DNA of 19,143 bases, from the NCBI GenBank assembly GCA_027033555.1, contig JALVLE010000416.1:1-19143 (forward strand), written 5' to 3'. A model generated the notes under the pieces. The model had not been told where the DNA came from and ran no database searches. It was given only the letters and a program-made list of their open reading frames with translations. Both the position numbers and the translations under genes were made by a program. The stretch comes from Caldifarciminota bacterium (GTDB taxonomy: Bacteria; Hydrothermota; Hydrothermia; UBA1063; CAJXJZ01). This document shows, in pieces, positions 7,487 to 18,409 of the stretch (position 1 is the first letter of the stretch; each line of letters opens with the position of its first letter).

Positions 7487-7517
7487 ATATATTTTTACAC
7501 CATGAGGAGGTGTAATC

Positions 7518-10500
7518 TTGATAGGTAAAATAAAACGAAAAGGGTATAAGCCGGAAACTTATGAGATGCCCAATCTACTTATAGTCCAGCTTGAATCATT
7601 TAAGGAGTTTCTTGCAGAAGATGTGGAACCAGAGTATAGAAGTAAAAGAAGTCTCCATGGAGTGTTTAAAGAGAGTTTTCCCATAGAAGATATTCATAAA
7701 AGATATGTACTTGACTACGTGGATTATGAAATTGGTAAACCAAAGTTTACTGTAAAAGAGGCCATTGAAAAAAGTCTTACCTATTCAGTTCCACTCTGGG
7801 CAAGGTTAAAATTGCTCAAAAAGGATGAGGAAACAGGAGAATTCAAAGAACAGATAACACAGAAGGTTTACATGTGTGATCTTCCCTATATGACAGACAG
7901 AGGTACGTTTATCGTAAATGGGGTTGAGAGAGTAGTTGTAAGCCAGCTTCATCGTTCGCCAGGTGTATATTTGACTTTGGATACAAAAGGAGCTCCCACC
8001 TACAAGGCTCTGCTTGTTCCCTACAGGGGTCCCTGGATTGAATTTACAATAGATGGTTCCAAGAATTTCAGCGTTACCGTGTCCAAAAGAAGAAAAATCC
8101 CTGTAACAAGGCTTATCAGGGTGCTCAATAAGCTGGACGAAAATGGTAATCTCCGTGATGTTTCAATGTCCGAGGTGCTTAAAAAGCTTATTGATTATAA
8201 AGAGTATTCTTTGAATGAGATTGAAAAAATAGAGGACAAGTCAAGATACATTGTACTTGACGATATTATTGATAAGACCACGGGAGAGGTGGTCAAAGAG
8301 GCACCGTTTGAATTAAGTAATATTTCACTGGAAGTGCTGCAAAAGCTCGGATACGAAAGAATTGCGCTTGGTGATCTAAAAGAGGAATCCTGTGACATTA
8401 TATACTCCACTTACAAGCAGGATAGGATAAAAGATGAGGATGGTGCTATTGGTAATGTATATAGGACATTAAGATATACCCCTCCACCTGAAGACAGGAA
8501 AGAGGCTGTTGAGTATATAAGAAGCGTGTTTTTTGATCCCAAGAGGTTTTTGTTGGGTGAGGTGGGAAGATTTAAAGTGAATTTGAGGCTTGGTCTTGAC
8601 ATAGAACCTGATGTTGATACTCTTACAGAAGAGGACCTTATTGCGATAGTCAAGCATCTTATAGATTTTTATAGAGGGAAAGAAAAAGAAGACGACCTTG
8701 AAGATCTATCCAACAGAAGGGTAAGAAGAGTAGGAGAGCTTCTTTATGAGCAGTTTAAAATAGCGTTTACAAGGCTTGCAAGGGTTGTAAGAGAAAGAAT
8801 GTTGCTTGATAGGGATCAGAACCTCACACCTAAAAAACTGGTAAATCCACGACTTGTTACATCAAGCCTTGTTGCTTATTTTACAAGTGAGAGACTTTCT
8901 CAGTTCCTTGACCAGAATAATCCACTTTCAGAGCTTACTCATAAAAGAAGACTTTCGGCTCTCGGAAAAGGTGGACTTACAAGGGAGACCGCTGGTTTTG
9001 AGGTAAGGGATGTTCATCCTTCCCATTTTGGAAGGTTGTGTCCCATAGAGACTCCGGAAGGTCAGAACATTGGGCTTATAACCTCTCTTACCACTTACGC
9101 AAAGATAGACAAATATGGGTTTATTACCACGCCTTTAAGAAGAGTGAGAAACGGATATGTAATATGGGATGAGGTGCTTGAGATGACAGCACAGGAGGAA
9201 AAAGATTACAAACTTGCACCAGCAGATACACCTGTGGACCCCAAAACAGGCAAGATTCTGGTAGAAGATGTGTGGGTAAGGTATCAGGGACAGTATCCTC
9301 TTGTAAAAGCTCATGAGGTTGATTTTATAGATGTATCTCCAAGACAGCTGGTTTCACCTTCTGCATCTTTGATCCCGTTTCTTGCTCATGATGACGCAAA
9401 CAGGGCACTCATGGGTTGTAACATGCAGAGACAGGCAGTACCTCTTCTTGAGCCTGAACCACCCATTGTAGGAACCGGTATGGAAGCCAAGATAGCCTAT
9501 GATTCTGGAGCTGTGGTGGTGGCTAAAAATTCGGGTATTGTAAAGGAAGTGGACGCAACCCGTATAGTGATAGAGCCAAAAACAAGAAAGAGAAAGCATT
9601 TCCTTGAGGAAGGAGTTGATATATACGAGCTTACCACGTTCAAAAAATCCAACCAGAATACAGTTATCCATCAACGTCCCATAGTAAAACCGGGGCAGGA
9701 GGTTAAGAAAGGTGAAGTTATAGCAGACAGTTCATCCACCCATCTCGGCGAGCTATCGCTTGGGAAAAACCTGCTTGTGGCCTTTCTGCCATGGTATGGA
9801 TATAACTTTGAAGACGCAATTATACTTTCCGAGGACCTTTTGAAAAAAGATACATTTACGTCTATCCATATTCTTGAATACGAGGTAGAGGTGAGGGAAA
9901 CCAAGCTTGGTCCAGAGGAGGTTACAAGAGACCTGCCCAATGTGCCGCAGGAGGCACTTAAGAACCTTGATGTAAATGGTATAGTGAGGATAGGTACATA
10001 TGTAAAACCGGACGATATTCTTGTAGGCAAGGTGAGCCCTAAAGGCGAAAAAGAGCTTTCCCCTGAAGAGAGGCTTATATATGCCATTTTCTCTGAACAG
10101 GCTAAGGAGGTACGGGATACGTCCAAGAGGGTCCCTCCAAGTGTGGAGGGTGTAGTGGTGGATGTTGTTGTGCTTTCAAGGAAGAAAGATGACCCGCTTT
10201 CCTTGAGGATGATGAGAGAAAGGAAAAAGAGAGCGGAGGAAAGTGCGGATACTTTCAGAAGGACTTTGAAATCAAGACTCAAGGAAGTGCTTGCAAGGCT
10301 GCTGGATGGGGAGGTGGCTCAGTCTGATATTACAGGTAGAGCCAATAAATTAATATTCAAAAAAGGTGAGGTAATCAGAGGCGAGGAACTATACAAACAC
10401 GATCCTCTGCGTCTCCACTTTGGTGAGAGAATTGTTGAGGATGACGAAAAAGAGCAGCAAATCAGATTCTACATGGAAGAAGCGAGAAGAATTAATGATC

Positions 10501-11300
10501 AGATTAAAGAGAAACTGGATTACGAGCTTCAGCAAATTGAAAGAGGGGACGAGTTACCGTTGGGAGTAAGACAGTTGATTAAAGTATATGTGGCTCAAAA
10601 GAGAAAACTTCAGGTGGGTGATAAGCTTTCTGGAAGGCATGGAAACAAAGGGATTGTGGCAAAGATAGCCCCAGTGGAGGATATGCCATTCCTTGATGAT
10701 GGTACCCCTGTGGATATAGTTCTCAACCCGCTTGGTGTGCCATCCCGTATGAATGTGGGGCAGATACTTGAGACCATACTTGGATGGGCAGGTAAGGAAA
10801 AGGGAATTTATTATGCAGTTCCTGTGTTTGAAGGGTTTACAAACGAAGATGTTCAGAGAGAACTCAAAAAGGCCGGACTTCCGGAGAATGGAAAAGCGAG
10901 ATTGCGTGATGGGAAAACCGGCGAATACTTTGATTTTAAAGTCACAGTTGGTTATATGTACATGATGAAACTTATCCATATGGTAGAAGATAAGGTCCAT
11001 GCAAGGGCCATAGGTCCATATTCACTTATTACCCAGCAGCCTGTGGGAGGTAAGGCACATTTTGGAGGTCAGAGATTTGGTGAAATGGAAGTATGGGCAC
11101 TTGAAGGCTATGGAGCAGCTTACACACTCCAGGAGATGCTAACCTACAAATCAGATGATGAAAAGGGAAGAAATAAACTTTATCAGGCCCTGATAAAGGG
11201 CGAGGAACCTCCAGAACCGGGGATACCTGCGTCCTTTGAGGTATTAATAAAACATCTAAAGGGCCTTGGTCTTGATGTAATAATTGAAACAGAGGGGTAG
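7518..11300 (+). CDS. rpoB: DNA-directed RNA polymerase subunit beta
   Basis: 1260 residues. It forms the upper jaw of RNA polymerase and half of the active centre. Landmarks in order: VSQLHRSPGVYL (about 138-149), the rifampicin cluster 459-483 (SQFLDQNNPLSELTHKRRLS), the PSHFGRLCPIETPEGQNIG stretch, LPWYGYNFEDAI, LQVGDKLSGRHGNKG with the active-site lysines, and the C-terminal GGKAHFGGQRFGEMEVWALE. Rifampicin-contact positions equivalent to E. coli Q513, F514, D516, H526, R529 and S531 are kept, but Q510 is Arg (R459) and P535 is Lys (K484). The start is TTG 7518, set by GAGGAGG at 7504-7510; no in-frame ATG or GTG fits better. rpoC begins 4 bases after the stop. Confidence 0.98.
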   Translation: MIGKIKRKGYKPETYEMPNLLIVQLESFKEFLAEDVEPEYRSKRSLHGVFKESFPIEDIHKRYVLDYVDYEIGKPKFTVKEAIEKSLTYSVPLWARLKLLKKDEETGEFKEQITQKVYMCDLPYMTDRGTFIVNGVERVVVSQLHRSPGVYLTLDTKGAPTYKALLVPYRGPWIEFTIDGSKNFSVTVSKRRKIPVTRLIRVLNKLDENGNLRDVSMSEVLKKLIDYKEYSLNEIEKIEDKSRYIVLDDIIDKTTGEVVKEAPFELSNISLEVLQKLGYERIALGDLKEESCDIIYSTYKQDRIKDEDGAIGNVYRTLRYTPPPEDRKEAVEYIRSVFFDPKRFLLGEVGRFKVNLRLGLDIEPDVDTLTEEDLIAIVKHLIDFYRGKEKEDDLEDLSNRRVRRVGELLYEQFKIAFTRLARVVRERMLLDRDQNLTPKKLVNPRLVTSSLVAYFTSERLSQFLDQNNPLSELTHKRRLSALGKGGLTRETAGFEVRDVHPSHFGRLCPIETPEGQNIGLITSLTTYAKIDKYGFITTPLRRVRNGYVIWDEVLEMTAQEEKDYKLAPADTPVDPKTGKILVEDVWVRYQGQYPLVKAHEVDFIDVSPRQLVSPSASLIPFLAHDDANRALMGCNMQRQAVPLLEPEPPIVGTGMEAKIAYDSGAVVVAKNSGIVKEVDATRIVIEPKTRKRKHFLEEGVDIYELTTFKKSNQNTVIHQRPIVKPGQEVKKGEVIADSSSTHLGELSLGKNLLVAFLPWYGYNFEDAIILSEDLLKKDTFTSIHILEYEVEVRETKLGPEEVTRDLPNVPQEALKNLDVNGIVRIGTYVKPDDILVGKVSPKGEKELSPEERLIYAIFSEQAKEVRDTSKRVPPSVEGVVVDVVVLSRKKDDPLSLRMMRERKKRAEESADTFRRTLKSRLKEVLARLLDGEVAQSDITGRANKLIFKKGEVIRGEELYKHDPLRLHFGERIVEDDEKEQQIRFYMEEARRINDQIKEKLDYELQQIERGDELPLGVRQLIKVYVAQKRKLQVGDKLSGRHGNKGIVAKIAPVEDMPFLDDGTPVDIVLNPLGVPSRMNVGQILETILGWAGKEKGIYYAVPVFEGFTNEDVQRELKKAGLPENGKARLRDGKTGEYFDFKVTVGYMYMMKLIHMVEDKVHARAIGPYSLITQQPVGGKAHFGGQRFGEMEVWALEGYGAAYTLQEMLTYKSDDEKGRNKLYQALIKGEEPPEPGIPASFEVLIKHLKGLGLDVIIETEG

Positions 11301-11304
11301 ATTA

Positions 11305-14300
11305 ATGTCAAGTGTTAAAGCTGGTCCAAAAGATATTATAGCTATTGGATTGAAACTGGCCTCTCCCGAAGTTATAAGGAGCTGGTCCTATGGAGAGGTC
11401 AAGAAAGCAGAGACCATTAATTACAGAACCCAGAAGCCAGAAAGGGATGGGCTATTTTGTGAGCGTATATTTGGTCCTGTAAAGGATTATGAATGTGCCT
11501 GTGGAAAGTATAGGGGAAAAAGATATAAAGGGATTATCTGTGATAGGTGCGGTGTAGAAGTTACCACCTCCCATGTAAGAAGGGAGAGAATGGGGCATAT
11601 TGAGCTTGAAGTACCTGTTGCTCATATATGGTACTATAAAGTACCCCCATCCATAATTGGAACCCTCCTTGACCTTACAATCAGGGAACTTGAACAAGTA
11701 CTCTACTATGATGCATATATAGTTACAGATCCAGGCACTTTCCAGGATGAGTTGCGCGTGGGGCAGGTACTTACCGAGAAGGAGTACCAGGATTTTATGG
11801 AAAGGGTAAGGGAGGGCAAAAATCTTTATTTTGAAGCTGAAATGGGAGCAGCTCCCATTGAGAAGATTTTAAAATCACTAAACCTTGAAAAACTTTCCGC
11901 TGAACTGAAGGCTAAGATAAAAACAGAGAAGTCGCTTTTCGTAAAAAGTAAACTCCTTAAAAAGATAAGAATTGTTGAGGCATTTTTAAACTCAGGAAAC
12001 AGGCCCGAATGGATGATTTTGAATGTAATTCCAGTAATTCCACCGGACCTCCGTCCACTTGTTCCCCTTGAAGGTGGAAGGTTTGCCACAAGTGATCTTA
12101 ACAATCTTTATAGAAGGGTAATTACAAGGAATAACAGGTTAAAGAACTTAAAGGCCCTACACGCTCCAGAAATTATTCTGAGGAATGAAAAGAGGATGTT
12201 GCAGGAAGCGGTGGATGCTCTTCTTGATAACTCAAGAAGACGAAGACCGGTCACAGGCAGAGGTGGCAGAAAACTCAAATCACTTTCAGATGCACTCAGG
12301 GGCAAAAAGGGCCTTTTGAGAAGAAATCTACTTGGAAAGCGTGTGGATTATTCCGGGCGTTCTGTGATTGTTGTAGGCCCCGAGTTGAAGCTGAATCAGG
12401 TTGGACTTCCCAAGGGAATGGTTATTGAGCTCTTTAAGCCTATGGTAGAGCATAAGCTGGAAGAGTCAGGTGTGGCAGATTCCATCAGGCAGGCAAGAAA
12501 ACTTCTTCAGGAGAAAGATGAAAGGATCTGGAAATTGCTTGAAGAGGTCACCAAACAACACCCTGTCCTATTAAACAGGGCACCTACACTTCACAGGGTA
12601 TCCATTCAGGCTTTTGAACCGGTCCTGGTAGAGGGTAAGGCTATAAAACTTCATCCACTTGTGTGTACAGCGTACAATGCGGATTTTGATGGTGACCAGA
12701 TGGCTGTATATGTTCCCACCTCACTTGAGGCTCAAACAGAGGCTCATACCCTTATGCTTGCACCTAACAATATACTCTCTCCAGCCAATGGAAGACCTCT
12801 TGCTGCCCCGACCAAAGACATGGTTATCGGACTCAACTATCTTACAAAGGTGAAAAAAGGAGTAAAAGGCGAGGGGAAATATTTCTCTTCTTCTGAAGAG
12901 GTTCTCATGGCTCTTAATGAAGGTGCTGTTGATCTTCATGCAACAATAAAGCTCCTCTGGAATGGAGAAATCATTGAAACAACACCGGGCAGAGTGGTTT
13001 TCAATGAAATAGTACCTGAGGAGATGAGATTTTACAATAAGGAACTTGAAAAGAAGACATTACAGCAAATTACTGCAGAGTCCTACAAAAGGTTTGGTAT
13101 AAAGACCACTGCTATTTTCCTTGACAACATGAAACATCTTGGTTTTCTCTACGCTACAGTTTCAGGTGTGACTTTTGGGATAGATGACCTGATTGTTCCC
13201 AAGGACAAAAAGGAGATTATTAAAGAGGCACTGGAGGAGATAGCACGTGTAGAAAATGCATTTAAGAGACAGATGATTTCAAGGGTGGAGAGGTATCAAA
13301 AGATTCTTGATGTGTGGACAAGGGCTGCTGATGAAATTAAGGATAGAATGATGGAGGAGATGGCAAAAGACAAACAGGGCTTTAATCCCATATACATGAT
13401 GGTGAACTCAGGTGCAAGAGGTAATGTGGATCAGGTAAAGCAGCTTGCTGGAATGCGAGGACTTATGGCAAGGCCGAAAAAGTCCGGTGAGACGCTTGGA
13501 GAGCTTATAGAGACACCCATTATTTCAAACTTTAAAGACGGATTAAAGGTGCTTGAGTATTTTATTTCCACACATGGTGCACGTAAAGGACTCTCAGATA
13601 CCGCACTTAAGACTGCGGATGCAGGCCACCTTACAAGGAGACTTGTGGATGTGGCTCAGTCAGTGGTTGTAACCGAAGAAGATTGTGGCACCATCACTGG
13701 CAGAAAAATTACAGCTTTAAAAGATGGAGAAACAGTGGTGGAGCCGTTAAGTGAAAGAATCGTGGGAAGAGTGGCACTTGATGATATTGAACATCCTGAG
13801 ACCGGAGAAGTAATAGTTAAAGAGGGAGAAGAGATAACAGAGGAGGCTGCCCGTAAAATAGAAGAGGCCGGTATTGAAGAGGTGTATGTACGTTCAGTTC
13901 TACACTGTGAGGCGAAACGTGGCGTGTGTGCCAAGTGTTACGGAAGAAATCTTGCGACCGGTAGAATGGTGGAAATTGGGGAAGCTGTAGGTGTTATAGC
14001 TGCCCAGTCTATTGGAGAGCCAGGTACACAGCTTACCCTCAGAACATTCCATACAGGAGGGGCGGCTGAGAGGATAGCTGAGGAATCAAGGGTGGTGGCT
14101 CCATTTGATGGCATTATAAAATATGATTCCCTTGTTGTTGCTGATAAGAGTACAAAAGAGGGAAAGAAGTATATTGCATTGTCCAAGCGAGGAAAGATAA
14201 TTGTAATATCTGAGGACGGAAAAAAGAAAAAAGTGTATTCTGTGGAACATGGTTCTACCATCTATTTCGGAGAAGGGGATAAAGTAAAAAAGGGAGACAT

Positions 14301-15390
14301 TATCTTTGAATGGGAGCCCTATAGTTTGCTTATTCTTGCCACCAAGAAGGGTGTGGTCAAATTCGTTGATATAGTTCAGGGTGTAACCGTCAAGGACCTT
14401 ATGGAAGAGGATAAGGTAGAGAGGGTGATTGAACTTGATAGATACAAAAGGTATTACCCAAGGATACAGGTAATTGACCCTCAAACAGGCGAAGTGCTGG
14501 AGGAGATTAACCTTGTGAGAGAGGCCCGTCTTGCTGTGAAAGATGGAGATATGGTGGAGCCTGGTGACATTGTTGCGAGAGTTCCACGGGAAGCCGGAAG
14601 AACAAGAGACATAACAGGTGGTCTTCCAAAGGTAGAACAGCTCTTTGAAGCACGCTCTCCCAAGGATAAAGCCATTATTGCTGAAATCAGTGGAAGGGTA
14701 TCCATATCCATGGGAGCCAAGGGACTTCTCCGGGTTAAAATTGAAGCGGAAAGTGGTGAAACAAGGTCATATAATGTCCCCTTTGGGAGGTATTTCCTCG
14801 TAAATGATGGTGAATATGTGGAGGCAGGAGACCCAATTACGACAGGACCCATTGATCCACATGACCTTTTGAAAGTTAAAGGAAAGGAACATGTGCAGGA
14901 GTTTCTCCTTGATAAAATACAGGAGGTTTACAGGCTTTCCGGTGTTAAAATTGATGACAGGCACATTGAGATTATCGTAAAACAGATGATGAGCAAAGTT
15001 CAGGTGCAAAATCCCGGTGATACAAGGCTTATAGTGGGGGATATCGTGGATATATCGCTTATTAAGGAAATAAATGCGGAGACCGAGAGGAGGGGAGGAG
15101 AGCCTGCCAAGTATAAGCCTGTACTCCTCGGTATAACAAAGGCATCTCTTAAGACTGAGAGCTTTCTTGCTGCAGCGTCTTTCCAGGAGACAACCAAGGT
15201 TCTTGCAATGGCAGCCATAGAAGGCAAGAAGGATAGGTTGCGCGGTCTTAAGGAGAATGTAATTATTGGTAACCTTATACCAGCAGGGACAGGAATAAGA
15301 GAGTACAGAAATCTCAAGCTAATTGAAGAGATTAGAGAAGAGGAAGAAAAAAGAAAGGGAATGCAGGATAACCTGGAGGAGAATCTTTAA
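11305..15390 (+). CDS. rpoC: DNA-directed RNA polymerase subunit beta-prime
   Basis: 1361 residues from ATG 11305, chosen over an upstream in-frame TTG (11284) because GAGGGG lies 7 bases before it. The clamp zinc ribbon has C64, C66, C79 and C82. The catalytic Mg motif NADFDGDQ gives D460, D462 and D464. A second zinc site is formed by C794, C868, C875 and C878. The bridge helix leads into the trigger-loop segment [16 protein letters not shown] ending at 919; about 180 residues then intervene before [15 protein letters not shown] (from 1103). That insertion matches the placement of SI3, which is found in Proteobacteria and FCB-type lineages but not Firmicutes or Thermus. The C-terminus ends in a charged Glu/Lys tail. 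Confidence 0.98.
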   Translation: MSSVKAGPKDIIAIGLKLASPEVIRSWSYGEVKKAETINYRTQKPERDGLFCERIFGPVKDYECACGKYRGKRYKGIICDRCGVEVTTSHVRRERMGHIELEVPVAHIWYYKVPPSIIGTLLDLTIRELEQVLYYDAYIVTDPGTFQDELRVGQVLTEKEYQDFMERVREGKNLYFEAEMGAAPIEKILKSLNLEKLSAELKAKIKTEKSLFVKSKLLKKIRIVEAFLNSGNRPEWMILNVIPVIPPDLRPLVPLEGGRFATSDLNNLYRRVITRNNRLKNLKALHAPEIILRNEKRMLQEAVDALLDNSRRRRPVTGRGGRKLKSLSDALRGKKGLLRRNLLGKRVDYSGRSVIVVGPELKLNQVGLPKGMVIELFKPMVEHKLEESGVADSIRQARKLLQEKDERIWKLLEEVTKQHPVLLNRAPTLHRVSIQAFEPVLVEGKAIKLHPLVCTAYNADFDGDQMAVYVPTSLEAQTEAHTLMLAPNNILSPANGRPLAAPTKDMVIGLNYLTKVKKGVKGEGKYFSSSEEVLMALNEGAVDLHATIKLLWNGEIIETTPGRVVFNEIVPEEMRFYNKELEKKTLQQITAESYKRFGIKTTAIFLDNMKHLGFLYATVSGVTFGIDDLIVPKDKKEIIKEALEEIARVENAFKRQMISRVERYQKILDVWTRAADEIKDRMMEEMAKDKQGFNPIYMMVNSGARGNVDQVKQLAGMRGLMARPKKSGETLGELIETPIISNFKDGLKVLEYFISTHGARKGLSDTALKTADAGHLTRRLVDVAQSVVVTEEDCGTITGRKITALKDGETVVEPLSERIVGRVALDDIEHPETGEVIVKEGEEITEEAARKIEEAGIEEVYVRSVLHCEAKRGVCAKCYGRNLATGRMVEIGEAVGVIAAQSIGEPGTQLTLRTFHTGGAAERIAEESRVVAPFDGIIKYDSLVVADKSTKEGKKYIALSKRGKIIVISEDGKKKKVYSVEHGSTIYFGEGDKVKKGDIIFEWEPYSLLILATKKGVVKFVDIVQGVTVKDLMEEDKVERVIELDRYKRYYPRIQVIDPQTGEVLEEINLVREARLAVKDGDMVEPGDIVARVPREAGRTRDITGGLPKVEQLFEARSPKDKAIIAEISGRVSISMGAKGLLRVKIEAESGETRSYNVPFGRYFLVNDGEYVEAGDPITTGPIDPHDLLKVKGKEHVQEFLLDKIQEVYRLSGVKIDDRHIEIIVKQMMSKVQVQNPGDTRLIVGDIVDISLIKEINAETERRGGEPAKYKPVLLGITKASLKTESFLAAASFQETTKVLAMAAIEGKKDRLRGLKENVIIGNLIPAGTGIREYRNLKLIEEIREEEEKRKGMQDNLEENL

Positions 15391-15427
15391 AAGAAAAAGA
15401 GATTTTTTATTAATAAGTCCTAACTGC

Positions 15428-15461
15428 TTGACGTAACAGGAGTTCTGGTTTATCATATAAT
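15428..15461 (+). promoter_or_regulatory. Promoter of the str operon (rpsL-rpsG-fusA-tuf)
   Basis: TTGACG (15428-15433), 17 bases, then TATCAT (15451-15456); each hexamer matches 5 of 6. A perfect TATAAT overlaps at 15456-15461 but would need a 22-base spacer. Either start leaves a short leader before rpsL at 15488, with AGAGGAGG as ribosome site. The gap 15391-15487 is otherwise A+T-rich, with no strong rpoC terminator. Confidence 0.7.
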
Positions 15462-15487
15462 TCCTGCAATGTAAAGAGGAGGAGTAT

Positions 15488-15862
15488 ATGCCAACTATAA
15501 ATCAGCTGGTGAGAAAACCAAGGAAAAAGAAGGTTAAGAAGTCAAAATCTCCCGCTCTTGAGGGTAATCCTCAAAAGAGGGGAGTTTGTATAAGGGTGTA
15601 CACAACCACACCCAAGAAGCCGAATTCTGCTTTAAGGAAAGTGGCGAAGGTGAGACTCTCCAATGGAAAAGAAGTGGTAGCTTACATACCCGGGGAAGGG
15701 CACAATCTCCAGGAACACTCCAATGTGCTTGTGCGTGGGGGAAGGGTTAAGGACCTCCCTGGTGTTAAATACCACATTATTCGTGGAGCGCTGGATGCGG
15801 CTGGTGTGGAAGGGAGAAGGAATTCAAGGTCTCTTTACGGTACCAAGAAACCCAAAGACTGA
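15488..15862 (+). CDS. rpsL: Small ribosomal subunit protein uS12
   Basis: 124 residues. It lies at the decoding centre and controls accuracy. The streptomycin-site loop [15 protein letters not shown] keeps both lysines, and [12 protein letters not shown] keeps the second loop with its lysine and the aspartate that is methylthiolated in many bacteria, so the sequence predicts a streptomycin-sensitive form. The basic C-terminus ends YGTKKPKD. It is the first gene of the str operon; rpsG follows after 12 bases. Confidence 0.98.
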   Translation: MPTINQLVRKPRKKKVKKSKSPALEGNPQKRGVCIRVYTTTPKKPNSALRKVAKVRLSNGKEVVAYIPGEGHNLQEHSNVLVRGGRVKDLPGVKYHIIRGALDAAGVEGRRNSRSLYGTKKPKD

Positions 15863-16342
<480 letters not shown>

Positions 16343-16344
16343 TT

Positions 16345-18396
16345 ATGGAAAAAAGACCCTCTCTGGATTTAAGCAAGATAAGAAACATAGGTTTTGCGGC
16401 ACATATAGATGCAGGCAAAACCACAACTACAGAGAGGGTATTATTTTATTCAAAGAAAATTCACCGTATAGGCGAAGTGGATGAAGGCTCAGCCACTACA
16501 GACTGGATGGAACAGGAAAAAGAAAGGGGAATAACCATCGTGAGTGCAGCTGTCACCACTTTCTGGAAAGGGCATCAGCTTAATATAATAGATACGCCGG
16601 GTCATGTGGATTTCACAGCGGAGGTAGAAAGAGCATTACGCGTGCTTGATGGGCTTATTGTGATTTTTGATGCATCGGCCGGGGTGGAGCCCCAATCAGA
16701 GACTATATGGCATCAGGCTGAAAGATATGGAATTCCAAGACTGATTTTCTTCAACAAGATGGACAAACTGGCGGCGAGTTATGAAAACTCGCTGAAGTCA
16801 GTAAAGAGTCGCCTTACAGCCAAAGCTGTGCTGTTTCAATTACCTATCGGGCAGGAAAGCAGTTTCAGAGGTGTGATAGATCTGGTTGGCAAAAAGAAGT
16901 ATGTATGGTCTGAAGAGGACCTTACAGGTGAAAATTACCTTGAAGAGGAAATTGAGTTTGATGACCTCCTTCTTTCCCTATATGAGGACATAGTATATAG
17001 AGTGGCTGAGTATGATGAAGACATACTTGATGAGTATTCAGAACATGGTTTTGTAGATGTAAAAAGGTTAAAAAAGGCTATTAGAAAGGCTGTTATAAAA
17101 GGGGATATTTTCCCTGTTTTCATGGGTGCTGCCAAGAGAAACATGGGTATTCAACCTCTTATGGATGCCATTGTTGATTACCTGCCATCGCCTCTTGATC
17201 TGCCGCCTGTTTCGGGTAAAGATCCGAGGACAGGAGAGAGAGTAGAGAGAAAAAGAGATATAAATGAACCCTTTTCTGCAGTGATTTTCAAGATACAGGT
17301 TGATAAACACGCGGGCGTGCTTTCATATATGAGGGTTTACTCAGGCAAGGTGAGGGTAAATGAAAAGGTGTTAAATACGAGAACCATGAAAGGGGAAAGA
17401 CTGACAAGATTGTATGAGATGCACGCAAATAGGAAACATCCTATTTACGAAGCAAGGGCAGGTGAGATAGTAGGCGTTGTGGGAATTAAGGACGTTAAAA
17501 CAGGGGATACGCTTTCTGATCCGAAAGCGCCCATTGTTTTTGAAGGCATGCACTTCCCGGAACCAGTTGTCTCTAAATACATTGAGCCCAAGTATGCACG
17601 AGATCTTGATAAACTTGATGAGATCTTAAAGGCTCTGGAGATTGAAGATCCAACCTTTAAGGTCAAGAAAGATAAGGAAACAGGGCAGATTATAATGACC
17701 GGAATGGGAGAGTTACACCTTGAAATTGTAGAAGAGAGACTCAAAAGGGATTTTGGAATAGAAGTGCGTACTGGTAAACCTCAGGTCTCTTATCGTGAAA
17801 CCATCACAAAAGAAGTGCACGTTAAAGAGGTATTTGACAGGGAGGTGTCAGGTGGGAGAGAATATGGGATTGCCCTACTCAATTTAAGACCCCTTGAGAG
17901 GGGGAAGGGAATTGTTGTGGATTCAGATAGAATAAATATGGAACCCGAAGATAGAGAGCAGCTTGTTAAAATAATATATGAATCTCTCACTTTCGGACCT
18001 CTTTTGGGTTATCCCGTTACGGATATTGAGATTGAAGTTGTTTCCCTTGGCGGAGAAGGTACTACACCTCTTGGTAATGAGCTTGCTATAAGAATGGGGA
18101 TTGAAAGAGGGCTCAAAGAGGGGAAACCAGTCTTACTTGAGCCCTATTTATTTGTGGAGATTCTGGCTCCCCAGGAATTTGTGGGGAATGTGATCGGTGA
18201 TTTAACAAGTAGGGGTGGAGAGGTTGAAGAAGTAGTACCTGTAAGTGAATATGTTAGCAATATAAGGGCTTATGTGCCTTTAAGAAAAATGATGGGTTAT
18301 GCGGTTTCGCTCAGGTCCCTTACACAGGGCAGAGGGAACTTTTGGATGAAGGTTGCCTATTTTGAAAAAGTAAAGGAAAAAATAACCAAAATATGA
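16345..18396 (+). CDS. fusA: Elongation factor G with a divergent domain IV tip
   Basis: 683 residues from ATG 16345; a GTG at 16336, within the rpsG end, is the alternative start. EF-G drives translocation and, with RRF, ribosome recycling. The GTPase domain is canonical: AHIDAGKT (19-26), RGITI (61-65), DTPGH (83-87), NKMD (137-140). Domains II and III and the domain V sequence ([24 protein letters not shown]) are recognisable. Domain IV is unusual. The region after GGREYG (503-508) lacks the usual NxIVGGVIPKEY segment, and the second tip loop reads about [13 protein letters not shown] (567-579) instead of the DGSYHEVDSSE type, so the conserved tip histidine is missing. It could belong to one of the specialised EF-G subfamilies (spdEFG or EF-G II), although its place after rpsG is that of the main gene. 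Confidence 0.94.
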   Translation: MEKRPSLDLSKIRNIGFAAHIDAGKTTTTERVLFYSKKIHRIGEVDEGSATTDWMEQEKERGITIVSAAVTTFWKGHQLNIIDTPGHVDFTAEVERALRVLDGLIVIFDASAGVEPQSETIWHQAERYGIPRLIFFNKMDKLAASYENSLKSVKSRLTAKAVLFQLPIGQESSFRGVIDLVGKKKYVWSEEDLTGENYLEEEIEFDDLLLSLYEDIVYRVAEYDEDILDEYSEHGFVDVKRLKKAIRKAVIKGDIFPVFMGAAKRNMGIQPLMDAIVDYLPSPLDLPPVSGKDPRTGERVERKRDINEPFSAVIFKIQVDKHAGVLSYMRVYSGKVRVNEKVLNTRTMKGERLTRLYEMHANRKHPIYEARAGEIVGVVGIKDVKTGDTLSDPKAPIVFEGMHFPEPVVSKYIEPKYARDLDKLDEILKALEIEDPTFKVKKDKETGQIIMTGMGELHLEIVEERLKRDFGIEVRTGKPQVSYRETITKEVHVKEVFDREVSGGREYGIALLNLRPLERGKGIVVDSDRINMEPEDREQLVKIIYESLTFGPLLGYPVTDIEIEVVSLGGEGTTPLGNELAIRMGIERGLKEGKPVLLEPYLFVEILAPQEFVGNVIGDLTSRGGEVEEVVPVSEYVSNIRAYVPLRKMMGYAVSLRSLTQGRGNFWMKVAYFEKVKEKITKI

Positions 18397-18409
18397 TGGA
18401 GGTAGAGTA

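Noticed and set aside
11284..11304. Upstream TTG start for rpoC overlapping the rpoB end
   Set aside because: ATG 11305 has GAGGGG at a proper distance and gives the usual short N-terminus; the TTG has no ribosome site.
15384..15413. Possible rpoC terminator (AATCTTT...AAAGAGATTTTTT)
   Set aside because: The pairing is short, A-T only for the most part and bulged; too weak to call as an intrinsic terminator.
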